Positions 10,231-22,100 of a DNA stretch of 64,000 bases are shown in pieces. Position numbers and translations under genes: made by a program. Origin of the DNA: Aralia elata (taxonomy: Eukaryota; Streptophyta; Magnoliopsida; Apiales; Araliaceae). Numbering within the stretch: position 1 is the stretch's first letter; each line of letters opens with the position of its first letter. Below the pieces are notes generated by a model. It ran no database searches. It had not been told where the DNA came from and worked only from the letters and a program-made list of their open reading frames with translations. The stretch spans positions 620,001 through 684,000 of the forward strand of contig JAVJAP010000357.1 in assembly GCA_034770075.1 (NCBI GenBank). The letters are read 5' to 3'.

Positions 10231-11784
10231 TGTAATACCCGAGAATTTCGAATGATATTAATATTAATTTTTTTTATGAGAATAAGTGATATGTTGTTAT
10301 AGTAGTAATGCGATAAATTGATTTCTTGATTTATTTCTAAAAGAGTGATTTAATAAGAAAAGGATTTATTTTAGTTGCACATGAGTTATGCGGCATGAAA
10401 TGTGATAATACTTTTAAAAGTTGAAGAAAAGTTTATGATGATTCAGAATACGACAAGGTTGATAATGAAGTTTATTAAACTTGTGAAATGTTCCAAGCGT
10501 GGCAACGTGATGCAATAATTATTATTAATTGTTTGAATTATTGATATGAAACATGATATTTTTGTGGCATTAGCATGTGTGAGTATTCATATAATTCACT
10601 AAATAACGTGGGAATATGCGTAACCTTTATATTATGTGATATAACCTATGTGGCATTTTGATGTGAAACATTAATGTGTGAGAATGTACTGAATAAAACC
10701 TTACAGTAAAAGTAGGTTGAATGCTACAATTTTATAAAGGAGTTTATGTGGCATGGTGGAACCATTAAATGTGTATTTTAATTATGAAAGGAAATGAATT
10801 TAGTAAATAAATATTTATTACTAAATATTTATTTTGACATGGTATGTAGATATATTAATAATAAAGTTTTATTGAAAGTATGAGTTAATAATACTCAAAT
10901 AAAATACCTTTAAATTATATGAGGTAATTAATATTTGTTACACGATAATTATTTCCATACTTAAATATTATGGCAATAGATGTATTATGAGATAATAATG
11001 TATATTGAATATTTGGGTGTTAGCGAATAACTAGATTTCGCTAAAATTAATACGTACATGGATTATATGATATGTGCACATGTAACGTTATTTGATACAA
11101 TATAGTAGCATTAAATTATTTAATTCACTATATGACTTAAGCTTGCATTTTAATCAAAGTATGTTAATAAACCTCATTTGAAATGTCTGAGTATTACTTT
11201 TGTCCCAAATTGAGAGTCTCTTCCTTGCCCAAACAATACCCACGTGAATAGCTAATTTGCTGAGAATGCAAAAAGGCTATGGTTTCTTGCATGATGAAGC
11301 TAACAAGGGAGGTAATGATGGTGGGGGGAGTGGCTCAAATAGTAAACCACCAACTCTCCATTAACCAACATTCTTCTTCTTCTTCCATTGGTTGGAAACA
11401 ATGAACAAATGCATTATCCGGGCATACAACCTTCTATAAATTGGAGCTCACCCTCCTCCCAAAATTCTTTGCTAAATCATCTGGTAAGTTTTGGTAGAGA
11501 GTATTGTGAGAATTGAGTGAGCAATTAGTGTGGGTAGCGGAGAAAATTCCAACTCAAGCTTCAAGAAGGTAATATTAAGTTTATCATGCTTTTGATTTTA
11601 AGTTTGGCAAATTCTTCGAAATACATGAATCTCTCTTGTCAATTAGTTGGTAATTGATGCTATAAGAGTCGATATGTATGCTAAAAATATAATGTGATTG
11701 AACTGGAGCCCGTTAAATGAGAGTTTTCATGCTTGGGCTTGATTTCTGCCGAAGCAGAGACCTTTCTGGCTCGTTCAGGGGAGG

Positions 11785-11831
11785 GCGCAGCTGCGCGCTC
11801 CCTGTAGTTCAAAACGGCGCAGCTGCGCCGT
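11785..11831 (+). repeat. GC-palindrome pair, GypA 3' LTR cluster 1
   Basis: Two exact GCGCAGCTGCGC cores start at 11785 and 11817, 32 bp apart. The second sits in an 18-bp perfect palindrome (11814-11831). Less decayed than the 5' LTR pair. Confidence 0.88.
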
Positions 11832-12625
11832 GCACCAGACAAGGATACTTGATTCTGCTAATAGGTGTTGCATTCTAACGTGGTTAATTAACTTAGACAT
11901 GCCTGAAAATATGTTAAACATGTAGTGTAAGATCCCTTTGCAAAGCATGAGCATCCTAGCTTCGTTTCACATGTGTTTTTCGAAAGAAAACTTATAGTTT
12001 TAAAACTAGACTTTACCAAAATTTGCAAGGTGCAAGTTCTAATCATACGAACATGTGTGTATGGTCTAATTATACATGACATAAGGTTCCAAGATGCTTC
12101 ATGTGCACTAAACGACTACGACCTAGTTGAAACAACTTTTAAAGGCAAACTTGGACATTTTGAAGCAAACATACATGACTATAATGATAATTTCATTAGG
12201 AGATGTTGGACATGCATGCTAGTACTCTGATACTTCCCAGACATGATGTGTATATGTGTTCCTCTAGTATGTTAAAGCATTGCATCGTTCAAGCATGAAT
12301 TTAGGCAAATTTCCAAGTTATGATCTAGGTAGACTAAGTAAAGATGATATGAACACATGAGCATGAGTATTTCAGATGTTATAACCTTTGTATATGAATA
12401 AGTACTTGGTATGGTAAGTCGCGTGGATTCTTGAGCTTGTTTGACATCATGTTACCAAAGTTCTATATTAAAGATTCATTACGTGGTAATACAAACTTGA
12501 AATGATCATGTGAGCATGCAAACCTCTTTAACATGTGTACGTAGTAATTGGTAATGTATTGGTATGCTAGTTAGTGGACTGAAACCAGGAAGGCAAAAGC
12601 TCAGCCCTAGTCTAGCCAGGGGACA

Positions 12626-12672
12626 GTGCAGCTGCGCCATCCCTAAGGTTAACCAGGGCGCAGCTGCGCCCT
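12626..12672 (+). repeat. GC-palindrome pair, GypA 3' LTR cluster 2
   Basis: GTGCAGCTGCGC at 12626 and GCGCAGCTGCGC at 12658 are 32 bp apart. The second is part of the 18-bp perfect palindrome at 12655-12672. Confidence 0.88.
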
Positions 12673-14517
12673 CCAGCAGAGTGGTCAAGTCGATTCTTTT
12701 TGTAATCTGAGTCTTGTGGATTGCGTGCATTGTTATTCTAAAGTGTAGAGCAGAAGTGGTAGTAATGTTTTTGGTATCCAAATATGATGTAGTATTATTT
12801 GATGTATGAAATTGATGACTAATGGAATTTTTATATATAACTATTATACAATAGGATTACAACGTGTCATTAAGCTTTAAATTCGTAGACTGCGCTAAAG
12901 GCAAGTTCTCTAACCCAAAACTTTATTTGTTGTGCAAGTATTATCAAGGGCAAGTTCCCTAACCTTACTCAAACTTATATTGAGCAAGTTTCTTACCTTG
13001 AACCTCTTACAAATTGCGAGTTTTCCTTTAACCCTACTCAATTTACATTCGAGCAGGATGTGGTATATTGTGCAAGTATTCGAACCCTTTCTCTATATTG
13101 AGCTAACATGTAAACTTGTATATTCCTGTATCATACAAGTATGTGGTAATGACTCTTATGCTTTATAAACTGTCATTCATATTCTAAGGATTGGTTTAAG
13201 ATTAATATCCCTTAAACCGCATTGCGAGTATTGGTATTCATTAAATCATTGAATAAGATTATAAAAGTTGTCTAAACCATTGTTTCGGTTAGACTATTAT
13301 ACATGTGTTAGAAAACTATTCCAAACCAATTGTCTTGGTGAGGACTCTTATCTACTGAGATGAACAACCCTCATAAAAGGGGAAAATTATATATTGTCGG
13401 GGAACCAACGTACGCACTTATAAGCATGTGACAGTTATGCATAATCTGGGGCACTATAGGTTGATCACCTGTGTACTTGTGTTTATTGGATTTTCAGTAT
13501 AAAAAAAAACTGTTAATTCTAGCAAGAGTTCTTAGTCCTTTAGTGACTACTCAGTGTTCATATTCTTGGACTTGAAATGATTAGATGCAAGATTCCTATT
13601 GATATTCTTCAGTCCATAGCGACTCTTATGTATAACAATTGATTTCTCCTTATTATCCTTGAATTATCCTTTACTATCATACCCTTGCAATTTGGACTTT
13701 ATATTGTTCACCCCCATTGTATATCCTTGCTGGGCAAATTTGTTGCTCATTCTTGTTTTCTTTAAACCTTTCAGTTAAGGCAGAACGAGGTGAACCTTCA
13801 GGCAAGGATAGGGGAAAGGGCCAAGTTTTGGAGTAGCTTTGTTCTTCCTTAGGAAGGATATTAATTACTATGCTGCTTAAGTTTCTGAATTTGTTTATGT
13901 AATAAGCTTAGGCACGGATTATGTATTAGTACTATGTTTCAGTTTAAATTAATACTTTTGGATAGTATTGTAGTATCGGTTGTGAGACCTTGGGACGAGA
14001 ATAATTATATTAAATCAATGTAATTTATTCTATCTTTTCCGTTGTATTAGTTTTATGTCATTATTGTGTTAGATCGTGACAAACCAAATTCGAGGCAGTG
14101 ACGTCAGAATTTGGGGGCGTCACATGAGTTATGTATTTACAAGTAAGAAATTAATCTAGTTTGCAAGCCAATCTATAAATTAATTGTGGAGAATTGAGTT
14201 GGCCTAAATTTAAGTCCAACTTTGGATAAGGGAAGTCCAATGAATTAGTGTGACAAGCCCAAAGAGAAAGAAATAAATAAGTACAACTTTGAAATATTGG
14301 TAAGTGTTAAGCTCAATTTTAGAAAATTAAGATGGCCCAAGTTATTTAATTAAAAACTTGTGTCAAATTTAATGCAGAAGCCCAATGAGAATTTAATTTA
14401 GTAGCCCAAAATAATGAGACACATGTTAGTAAAATGGCTATGGTTAAGAACTAACTATACTTGAGTTAAATGTAGGAAATTGTGGGAAATGAGTATATTG
14501 CCCAAGAGAGAATTATT

Positions 14518-14830
14518 AATGACAATTGTGTCCTAAGAGGAAATTGCTAGGAAGTTTCCTAGTAATGGGAGGAAAAACTAATTTGTCCTTAGAGAAGATT
14601 ATTAATAACCAATGAGTCCTAGGAAGGAAATTGCTAGGAAGTTTCCTAGTAATGGAGGAATGACTAATTTGTCCCAAGTAAATTTTGTTAATGACCAATG
14701 AGTCTTAGGAAGGAAATTTCTAGGAAGTTCCTAATAATAAAGAGATGACAATTTTGTCCTTGAAGAAGATTGCTTATGACCATTGTGTCCTTGGAGGAAA
14801 TTTCTAGGAAATTTTCTTTGGATGACTTAA
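14518..14830 (+). repeat. 86-bp tandem repeat with palindromic core, GypB LTR
   Basis: About 3.6 units of 85-87 bp share GACCA(A/T)TGTGTCCT...GGAAATTGCTAGGAAGTTTCCTAG. In the first two units the inverted repeat CTAGGAAGTTTCCTAG (7-bp arms) is perfect; later units degrade. The array lies upstream of the TATA-like element, in putative U3. Confidence 0.8.
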
Positions 14831-16287
14831 AGACCATCGTGTCCTCCCCTAGTAATGGTTAAAGACCACCTTACCCTTGGTATTGACTTTTTAATATACC
14901 ATAAACAAGTATACTTGCTAAATCTTTTCATTTCACCAAGATATAAAGCTAGAGCAAGAAAGCTAGAGAGAGGAAGAAAGGGAGGGAGGGTAACGGAAAG
15001 AGAGGAAGAAGAGAAAGAGAGGAGGTTAGCAAGCCTTGTCAAGAAGATCAAGCAACCCATCTAGTAAGAAAAGGAATAAAGCTAGAAAGAAAGCACGAAG
15101 GTATAAAGAATTTCTAATCCTAAAACTATGTTTAAATTATGTTTAAGCATGTTAGTTGTGAGAGTTTGATGAAATTTTATGGTGGATCATGGTGAATCCT
15201 TGAGTATAAGAAAGATTTTGATGTGTTATGTTGGTTTACGCTGGCTAATGCTTGATAAACCAAGAGATCATGGAACTTTTCTTAGTAAAGATTAAAGTTA
15301 GGAAAACTGTTTTTCGGGAAAACGGAACCTAATATTTGGACAAGCATAACTTTTAGCTCACTTTGAATTTTTGAGTGAGGTCAAGTTTTGGAGTTAGATA
15401 TATGAGTCTACTAAAACCTCCACGTGGAATTTTTAGAAAAGATATTGTAGATTTTCATGGGGACAAATTTTGCCAAAACAGTCCAAAGCTGAAAAACTGG
15501 GTAAACTGGCTGGATGGATTTTTCCTTGGGCTGTTTGGACCATTTAAACATTGAAATAAATTAAGCTCTTTTGGGGACTAAAACTAGGTAGTATAAAGAG
15601 TCTTTGTTCCGAAGATGAACATATTCTGACTTCGAACAAGTGAGTTATGATCAATTCAATATTTGGATTTTTCTAACGAAAACTGCTATAACTTGAGTTC
15701 TACAACTCCGATGGTTACGAAATTTAAACTGGAACTTCATGATAACATGTGTAAGATTCTGGAAAGAGTTGGGAATTTTTAAAGTTTATCACGATATAGT
15801 TAATTTTGACAAGTTACGAACTCAAAATGACTTTTTGAAAAATACTTAATAAAAAGAAATAAATTCCAGAAAAATTATTTTTGTGTATGGAATATATGTA
15901 TATATGTGTGACCAGAAAAGAAAAAAAAATAATAAAATGGTTAAGGAAGCTCAATGGGGGAAATAGGCTTCTAACGGGTTAAAAACGATTAAAAACTGTA
16001 AAGTCGGGAATTACCGAAATAATTCCTATCGACTGGAATATGTTTATATGTGACGTGTGAGTCTAAGTATAGGTTAACCACGTATTTTTATGAAATTATT
16101 ATAAAAATGATGTGAGGGAATGTTTATGCTGGTTTAAGTCGAAAGAATAAATATCGGATTAGGTTACGATTAATATCGACGATAATTATCACGATGTATT
16201 AATTAATTTAATCGAGTAAATCCGTATGAATATTGTAGGTTATCATTTGAAGGAAGACATTACGAATGTGAATGAAATAAATTTTGT

Positions 16288-16380
16288 CATGAATAGTACT
16301 CCGGTGTGAATAGTACTCCGGCATGAATAGTACTCCGGTATAAATAGTACTTAGACATGAGCAGTACTCTGGCATGAATA
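16288..16380 (+). repeat. 17-bp tandem repeat, GypB LTR
   Basis: Five and a half units of CATGAATAGTACTCCGG at exact 17-bp steps (16288, 16305, 16322, 16339, 16356, 16373) with few mismatches. It lies in the transcribed part of the LTR. Confidence 0.88.
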
Positions 16381-17489
16381 ATAGATAAAATTTACAAACC
16401 CCGATTAAAGGAAAAAATATGATGTAACGACATGAGCTACAGACCGAGTGCAAGTTTCCTATCTTACACAAACTTTATATTGTGCAAGTTTCTAATATCA
16501 TTCAGTTATATTCTTATGAATGATATATGATGTATTGAAGCTTTAATTTACGCAATACTTATGTTGCGTGAATTTTAAACTTATGCAATCCTTTTATTTG
16601 TACAAGTTGATCGAACTATGTTAAACTGCAAAATCCTATGTTTGGTTATGGAATTTCATTTGTTATATGAAATTCATCTTATTATGTGAAATGATTTATA
16701 AAAGAGAGTTAGTTGCCATTCGACTCGGCCTAACTCGATTTGTGAGCTATTCCAGTCGAAATTTTATTCTTAATGATATGAATTGTAATAATTCTTGAAT
16801 TGTGATAATTGATTGTGCCAAGTTAAAATTAAATAAATCTTGGGCAATTATTAGTATAGGTTGCCCACTGTGCAACAATGTGTTTTATGTGAAGCAATAA
16901 GGTTATGATTGTACCCCGTACAATGATCTAATTGTTAAGTATTAATTCCAATAACATGTTAGACAAATATTAGCACTTTTGTGCTAAACTAAATAAGAAA
17001 TGTTCCATAAATGAAATGTTGATGTGATTAAGACTATGTTATTAATGAAAGAAGTAAAGGAAAATTTAATTCCTATTTATTTGAGCTGCTTCACAATTAT
17101 TGTTCAATTGTTGAAGTTTTTATAAAAATTATTCTATTGATGAATGTTGTTTATTCACTGCTTATACTTGCTAGGCAATTAAATGCTCACCCTTGCAAAT
17201 TTTAAAATTTTTGTAGCTACAACGGAAGGACTAGAATGGTCAGAAGAAGATAAGATTATTAATTGTTAAGGTAGAATAGTTAAAGTATATGACGGGTTGT
17301 AATATTATATAATAATGTTGTAATATTATTTGAGGTAGTTATGTAAAGGTATTCGTATCTGGGAGTAGGATGAATTAAATTGTAATAATTTAATATTTAC
17401 TCTGATGTTGTAAGAATATGTGGAGTAGGTAGTATCTTGACGGCACCGGACTTGGGTTTAAAGATAAACCGGGTTTTTGGGTTGTCACA

Positions 17490-18069
17490 GTTCCTAGTCA
17501 CAGGTAGCAGTTAGTAATACTGATTGTGGTCAAGCTTTTAGTTATTGCTATGGTTATCAGAAGGCAGGTTAAACAATCCGAGCTTATGTGATTGTTTCTT
17601 GGAATAGTCTAATTCTTTAGTTCTTAATGCTGCTGTTATATTAAATCTAGAGAGCTTATTCTAGGTTGTATAATGGTTAGAATCTTATGAAGAACTTGTT
17701 TCATTAAGTGATAATCTAAGAGGAATTTCGGGTAGTAGAGCTTGTTGTTGCCTAGGGCTATTAATCTTATGGAAGGGAGAAATAATGCTAGCTTGATTAC
17801 ACTTTTGCTGTAAATTGGTGAAACTGAACTGAAGAACTGAAGCTTTAATTTATTTGATTATCTTTATTATTTTAACTTTGTTTTCTTTAGTTAATTATAA
17901 TTCAAAACCCCCAATTCTTTATTTATTATTTTTAGTTAGAAACATTAGAATAAATTCAAAGCAATATCATTCTCTGTGGGATCGATCCTTACTTGCCACT
18001 ATGCTTATTATTTAAATTTGTAGAGTAAAAGTGAGGTTTCTTTTTGGATTGCTTAACGACAGCTTCCCA
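17490..18069 (+). mobile_element. AthM: 3' fragment of an Athila-type LTR
   Basis: Similar to 1830-2409 of AthL along its length, including the CTGTGGGATCGATCC block and the end CGACAGCTTCCCA. It is cut on the left by GypB. It ends precisely in the accessory ORF of Ath-, with CTGTG (18070-18074) as the probable duplication. Whether it is a solo LTR or a 3' LTR cannot be told, because the rest is outside the window. Confidence 0.8.
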
Positions 18070-18089
18070 CTGTGTCTCTTTGGTGCCAT
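18070..18089 (-). pseudogene. Ath- accessory ORF, first 20 bases only
   Basis: On the minus strand an ATG at 18089 starts a frame reading Met-Ala-Pro-Lys-Arg-His. This parallels Met-Val-Pro-Lys-Arg-Gln at the start of the Ath+ accessory ORF (38699), and both lie the same distance after pol. The frame stops at 18070, where AthM is inserted in codon 7. The remainder should be left of the window. Confidence 0.6.
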
Positions 18090-19118
18090 AATCAACAAAC
18101 TCAAGGATTATCAACAACTATGTTCAAAGCACTGAATTTCTCTTTGAGGCAATTTGACAAGCACCTGACGTGCACTAGTAGAAAACCTCCTTCAAGAACT
18201 CCCCCAAACCCAGTTCCAACCAAAAATTTCAAAGAATTGCAATACACAGTCTACACATGCACTATATATCCCAAATCTTCCAATTGAGCCAACACAAACT
18301 CAATTAGGTATCCAATATCAACCAATTCAATAAGTATACAATGTATGAATATCAACCTAAATGTGTGTATGTAAATCAATTCAGAGCAATTTTTGTTGAA
18401 TCAAACCTTACTAATCATCATAGAAATCTCATAGAACTTACCCAAATGCTTTGCGTGGTTGGAAATTTTATCCCCAAAATTGTGCTCGATGAAACCAAAT
18501 AGAAGCCCTAGCTAAATTCCCTAATGAAAGTACTGAAAGTGGAATCCGTGTGGGTTTGATGGTGTTGAATCTGAATGGGGGATGAAATTGGGTTTGGGTG
18601 TGAGTTTGATTGGGTTTTGGATGTTTTAGAAAGAGATTGCAAAGGTTGGGGTGTGAGGGAAATGAAAAAGAAGGTAAAAACGATCGAGCCTGGAGAGGTT
18701 TTAAAAACTGAATTTCGCAACCCGCACCGAGGCGCGAGATTTATGCTGCATATTGGCGCCCGGGGCGCGAGATTTGAGCTTGAAAATGGCGTCGGGGCGC
18801 GGGACTCTGATTTTGCAAAAACTTATTTTTTTTCAATTTCCAATCTAGCATTCACCCTCAATGCTCTTAACCTGTAATAATGCAACATTTCAAGCACAAA
18901 TTAGACACTTTGAGCATATAATGAGACTTTAGAGCCAATCAAATTCTAAAACTAAACTACCAAAAACACACATTTATTGAAAACTTAAAAAAACTTGAAA
19001 ATTTGAAAATTGTAACAATTAAAATAGAATGACTGAACATAAAGGATACGGATGGAGTTAATGGGTTGCCTCCCATCAAGCGCTTAGTTTATAGTCCTCG
19101 GCCTGACTACTCATTGCT
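18090..19118 (-). other. Ath- 3' non-coding region with GC-rich cluster
   Basis: This lies between the end of pol (19119) and the accessory ORF start, and matches 37755-38698 of Ath+ in position. The block next to pol (GGGTTGCCTCCCATCAAGCG) is shared with Ath+. A GC cluster at 18729-18805 has three GGCGCGAG-type units at 18731, 18764 and 18796 (33 and 32 bp apart), including GGCGCCCGGGGCGCGAG. No ORF is convincing. Confidence 0.75.
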
Positions 19119-22100
19119 TCAAGCATCATTGGCGAGAACAATTGAGGACTTTTGGCGATCAAAATCACTAACCCAATAGTGCTTTAGGCGTTGTCCATTG
19201 ACTTTGAATGGATTATCAGAATCTCGTCCAACTATTTCAACGACGCCATATGGGAATCTTTGCTTGACAGTAAACGGGCCTGACCACCTAGATTTTAGCT
19301 TTCCAAGGAAGAGTCTCAGTCTAGAATTTAATAGTAATACTGATTGGCCCGGCTCGAACTTCCTTTCAATGATCTTACGATCATGCCATCTTTTGACTTT
19401 TTCTTTATACAGCTTCGCATTTTCATAAGCAAGCAAGCGAAACTCATCCAACTCGTTCAGTTGTAGTAATCACTTCTCGCCTACTGCATTAAGATCAAAG
19501 TTTAATTTTTGGATGGCCCAATAAGCATTGTGTTTGAGCTCAACAGGCAGGTGGCATGCCTTACCATACACAAGTTTGTACAGTGACATCCCAATCAGAG
19601 TCTTGTAAGCGGTTCGGTAAGCCCATAAAGCATCATCTAACTTCAACGACTAATCCTTCCGATTCGGATTCACTATCTTTTCCAGAATTCGATCCACTTC
19701 TCGATTAGACACTTCAGTCTGGCCATTTGTTTGTGGGTGATAAGCGATGGCAATTCTATGGGTTACCCCATACTTAGCTAGGAGTGTTGTAAATGGTCTG
19801 TTGCAGAAATGGCTCCCCTCATCACTAATTATTGCCCTAGGTGTGCCAAACCTTGTGAAAATGTTCTTTTACAGAAATTTAAGCACCACCTTAGCATCAT
19901 TCGTAGGCAATACAGCTGCTTCTACCCACTTAGACACGTAATCTACTGCCAACAATATGTATTCGTTATTGAGGACAATGAAAACGGCCCCATGAAATCA
20001 ATTCCCCATACATCAAAGATCTCTACTTCCAATATTGTATTGAGCGGCATCTCATGGCGTTTCGAGATATTCCCAACCCGTTGACAACGGTCGCATCTAA
20101 GCACAAACTGGTGGGCATCCTTAAACAAAGTAGGCCAATAGAACCCTGCTTGTAGAACCTTTGCAGCTGTTCTTTCACCTCCGTAATGTCCCCCATACAA
20201 TGAATTATGGCACTGATGTAAGATACTTTCTGCTTCGCTTTGCGGGATGCACCTTCTTATCATTTGATCCGGACATTGTTTGAATAAGAATGTTTCATCC
20301 CACAAATATCTTCGTACATCATGCAGAAAATTTTTTTCTTTGTTGACTCGTTAAATCCGAAGGGAGTACGTTGCTAACCAAATAATTGACAAAATCTGCA
20401 TACCACGGAACTTCTGCCTGTATTGCAAACAATTGCTCGTCCGGGAAGAACTCATTAATCATTATCTTATCTTCCTCTGTATGCTCACTGTTCTCCAACC
20501 TCGATAGATGGTCCGCCGTGTGATTTTCTAAACCCTTCCTATCCCGGATTTCCAAGTCGAATTCCTAAAGAAGAAGTATCCATCTAATTAATCTTGGCTT
20601 CGCATCTTTCTTCGAAATTAGGTATTTAATCACTGAATGGTTCGTGAACACCACCACCTTAGCTCCAATTAAGTATGAGCGAAACTTGTCAAATGCATAC
20701 ACCACCGCGAGCAACTCCTTTTTGGTAGTCATGTAATTGAGTTGAGCATCAGATAATGTTTTGCTAGCATAATATATGATATGAAAGACTATTCTTGTGT
20801 TGGCCTAAAACTGCACCAACCGCATAATCGCTAGCATCACACATCAACTCAAATGGCATAGTCCAATCCGGTGCCACAATCACTAGTGTTGTAGTCAATT
20901 TCTTCTTTAGCTGTTTAAAAGCCATTAGACAGTCCTTGTCAAACTTAAAAGACACCTCATTCTCCAACAAACTACATAAAGGTTTAGTGATCTTGGAGAA
21001 GTCCTTTATAAATCTACGATAAAAACCAGCATGCCTTAAGAAACTCCGGATTCCCTTAACTGATGTCGGTGGTGGCAAATTCTCGATCGTCTCGATTTTA
21101 GCTTTGTCTACCTCCAACCCTTTCGCAGATACCTTGTGACCAAGAATGACCCCTTCCTGAACCATGAAGTGGCACTTTTCCCAGTTAAGCACTAAATTGG
21201 TGTCCACACACCTTTTCAGCACCAAAATCAAATTCTCCAAACAAATGTTAAACGAATCACCGAAAACCGAGAAGTCATCCATGAATACCTCTATATTGTG
21301 TTCCACCATATCTGAGAAAATTGCCATCATACACCTTTGGAACGTCACTGGTACGTTACATAATCCGAACGACATTTTCCTAAAAGCGAAAGTACCATAC
21401 GAACAAGTGACTGTCGTCTTTTCCTGATCCTACGGAGCAATTGTAATCTGATTGTACCCCAAATATCCATCCAATAAACAGTAGTACTCGTGTCCAGCCA
21501 ATCTATCCAACATCTGATCAGTGAAAGGTAGTGGAAAATGATCTTTTCGGGTTGCTTTATTAAGTTTTTGGTAATCCATGCAAACCCTCCAGCCGGTAAT
21601 TGTCCTCGTCGGTATCAGCTCATTGTTCTCATTTGCTACCATAGTCATTCCCCTTTTCTTTGGTACACACTGAACTGGACTCACCCAAGAACTATCAGAA
21701 ATGGGGTATATAATTCCAGCATCCAGGCATTTTAAGATCTCTTTCTTGACTACCTATTTCATAATTAGATTTAATCTTCTCTGTTGTTCCACTGTAGGTT
21801 TGACATCGTCTTCCATAAGTATCTTGTGCATGCATAATGATGGGCTTATTCCTTTGATGTCAGTAATGGTCCATCCAATTGCAGTTTTGTACTCTCGAAG
21901 AACTCGTATCAGCTTACTTTCCTGAAATTCGTTAAGTACATGTGCAATAATAACAGGTAAAGTAGATGATTCACCCAAATAAGCATACCTGAGATGAGAG
22001 GGTAATGGTTTGAGTTCCAGGGTAGGAGGTACCTCTAAGTATGACCTCAAACGATCTGAAGATTTGTCTGCAAACTCCAAAGATTCAAAAGGGATCTTAA

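Larger units (their letters stand above)
1..14124 (+). mobile_element. GypA: Ty3/gypsy chromovirus (Tekay/Del-like), 5' end outside window
   Basis: An LTR retrotransposon whose two long LTRs match almost base for base (1-4354 and 10231-14124, apart from one insertion in the first). Order: 5' LTR, initiator-Met primer site, ORF1, gag, protease, reverse transcriptase, RNase H, integrase, C-terminal chromodomain-like tail, polypurine tract, 3' LTR. Integrase after RNase H makes it Ty3/gypsy. The tail and very long LTRs suggest the Tekay/Del chromovirus lineage, which is inferred from memory of the family. About 853 bp of the 5' LTR lie left of the window. By eye the first 600 bp differ from the 3' LTR at about a dozen sites, mostly transitions, so the insertion is fairly recent. 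The bases just after it (14125-14129, TGAGT) should be its target duplication. Confidence 0.93.
10231..14124 (+). repeat. GypA 3' LTR, complete, 3894 bp
   Basis: It starts TGTAATACCCGAGAATTTCG after the polypurine tract and ends GGGGGCGTCACA. It is colinear with the 5' LTR but lacks the AthL insertion, giving the empty site near 12178. It contains the TATA box (11435), donor-like GTAAGT (11484), GC-palindrome pairs (11785/11817 and 12626/12658) and an acceptor-like tract ending at 13774. A 78-codon frame at 12932-13168 is the same in both LTRs but has no protein features. No gene is seen. Confidence 0.95.
14125..17489 (+). mobile_element. GypB: 3' part of another gypsy LTR, host of GypA
   Basis: It is LTR-like because it ends GGGTTGTCACA (17489) and holds the same CTAGGCAA...GCTCACCC...TTTTGTAG module as GypA about 270 bp before the end. 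It also has a TATA-like TATAAAG at 14942, followed by donor-like GAAGGTATAAAG near 15098. Its 5' part is beyond the left edge because GypA is inserted in it. I found no gag or pol here. The short frames at 14827-15064 lie on a purine-rich leader and are not convincing. Right of 17489 an Athila-type LTR resumes, so GypB is itself an insertion, with GTTCC at 17490 as the likely duplication. Confidence 0.75.

Noticed and set aside
14827..15064. Frames on both strands in GypB
   Set aside because: They come from a purine-rich stretch after the TATA-like site. The peptide is a low-complexity Arg/Glu/Lys run.
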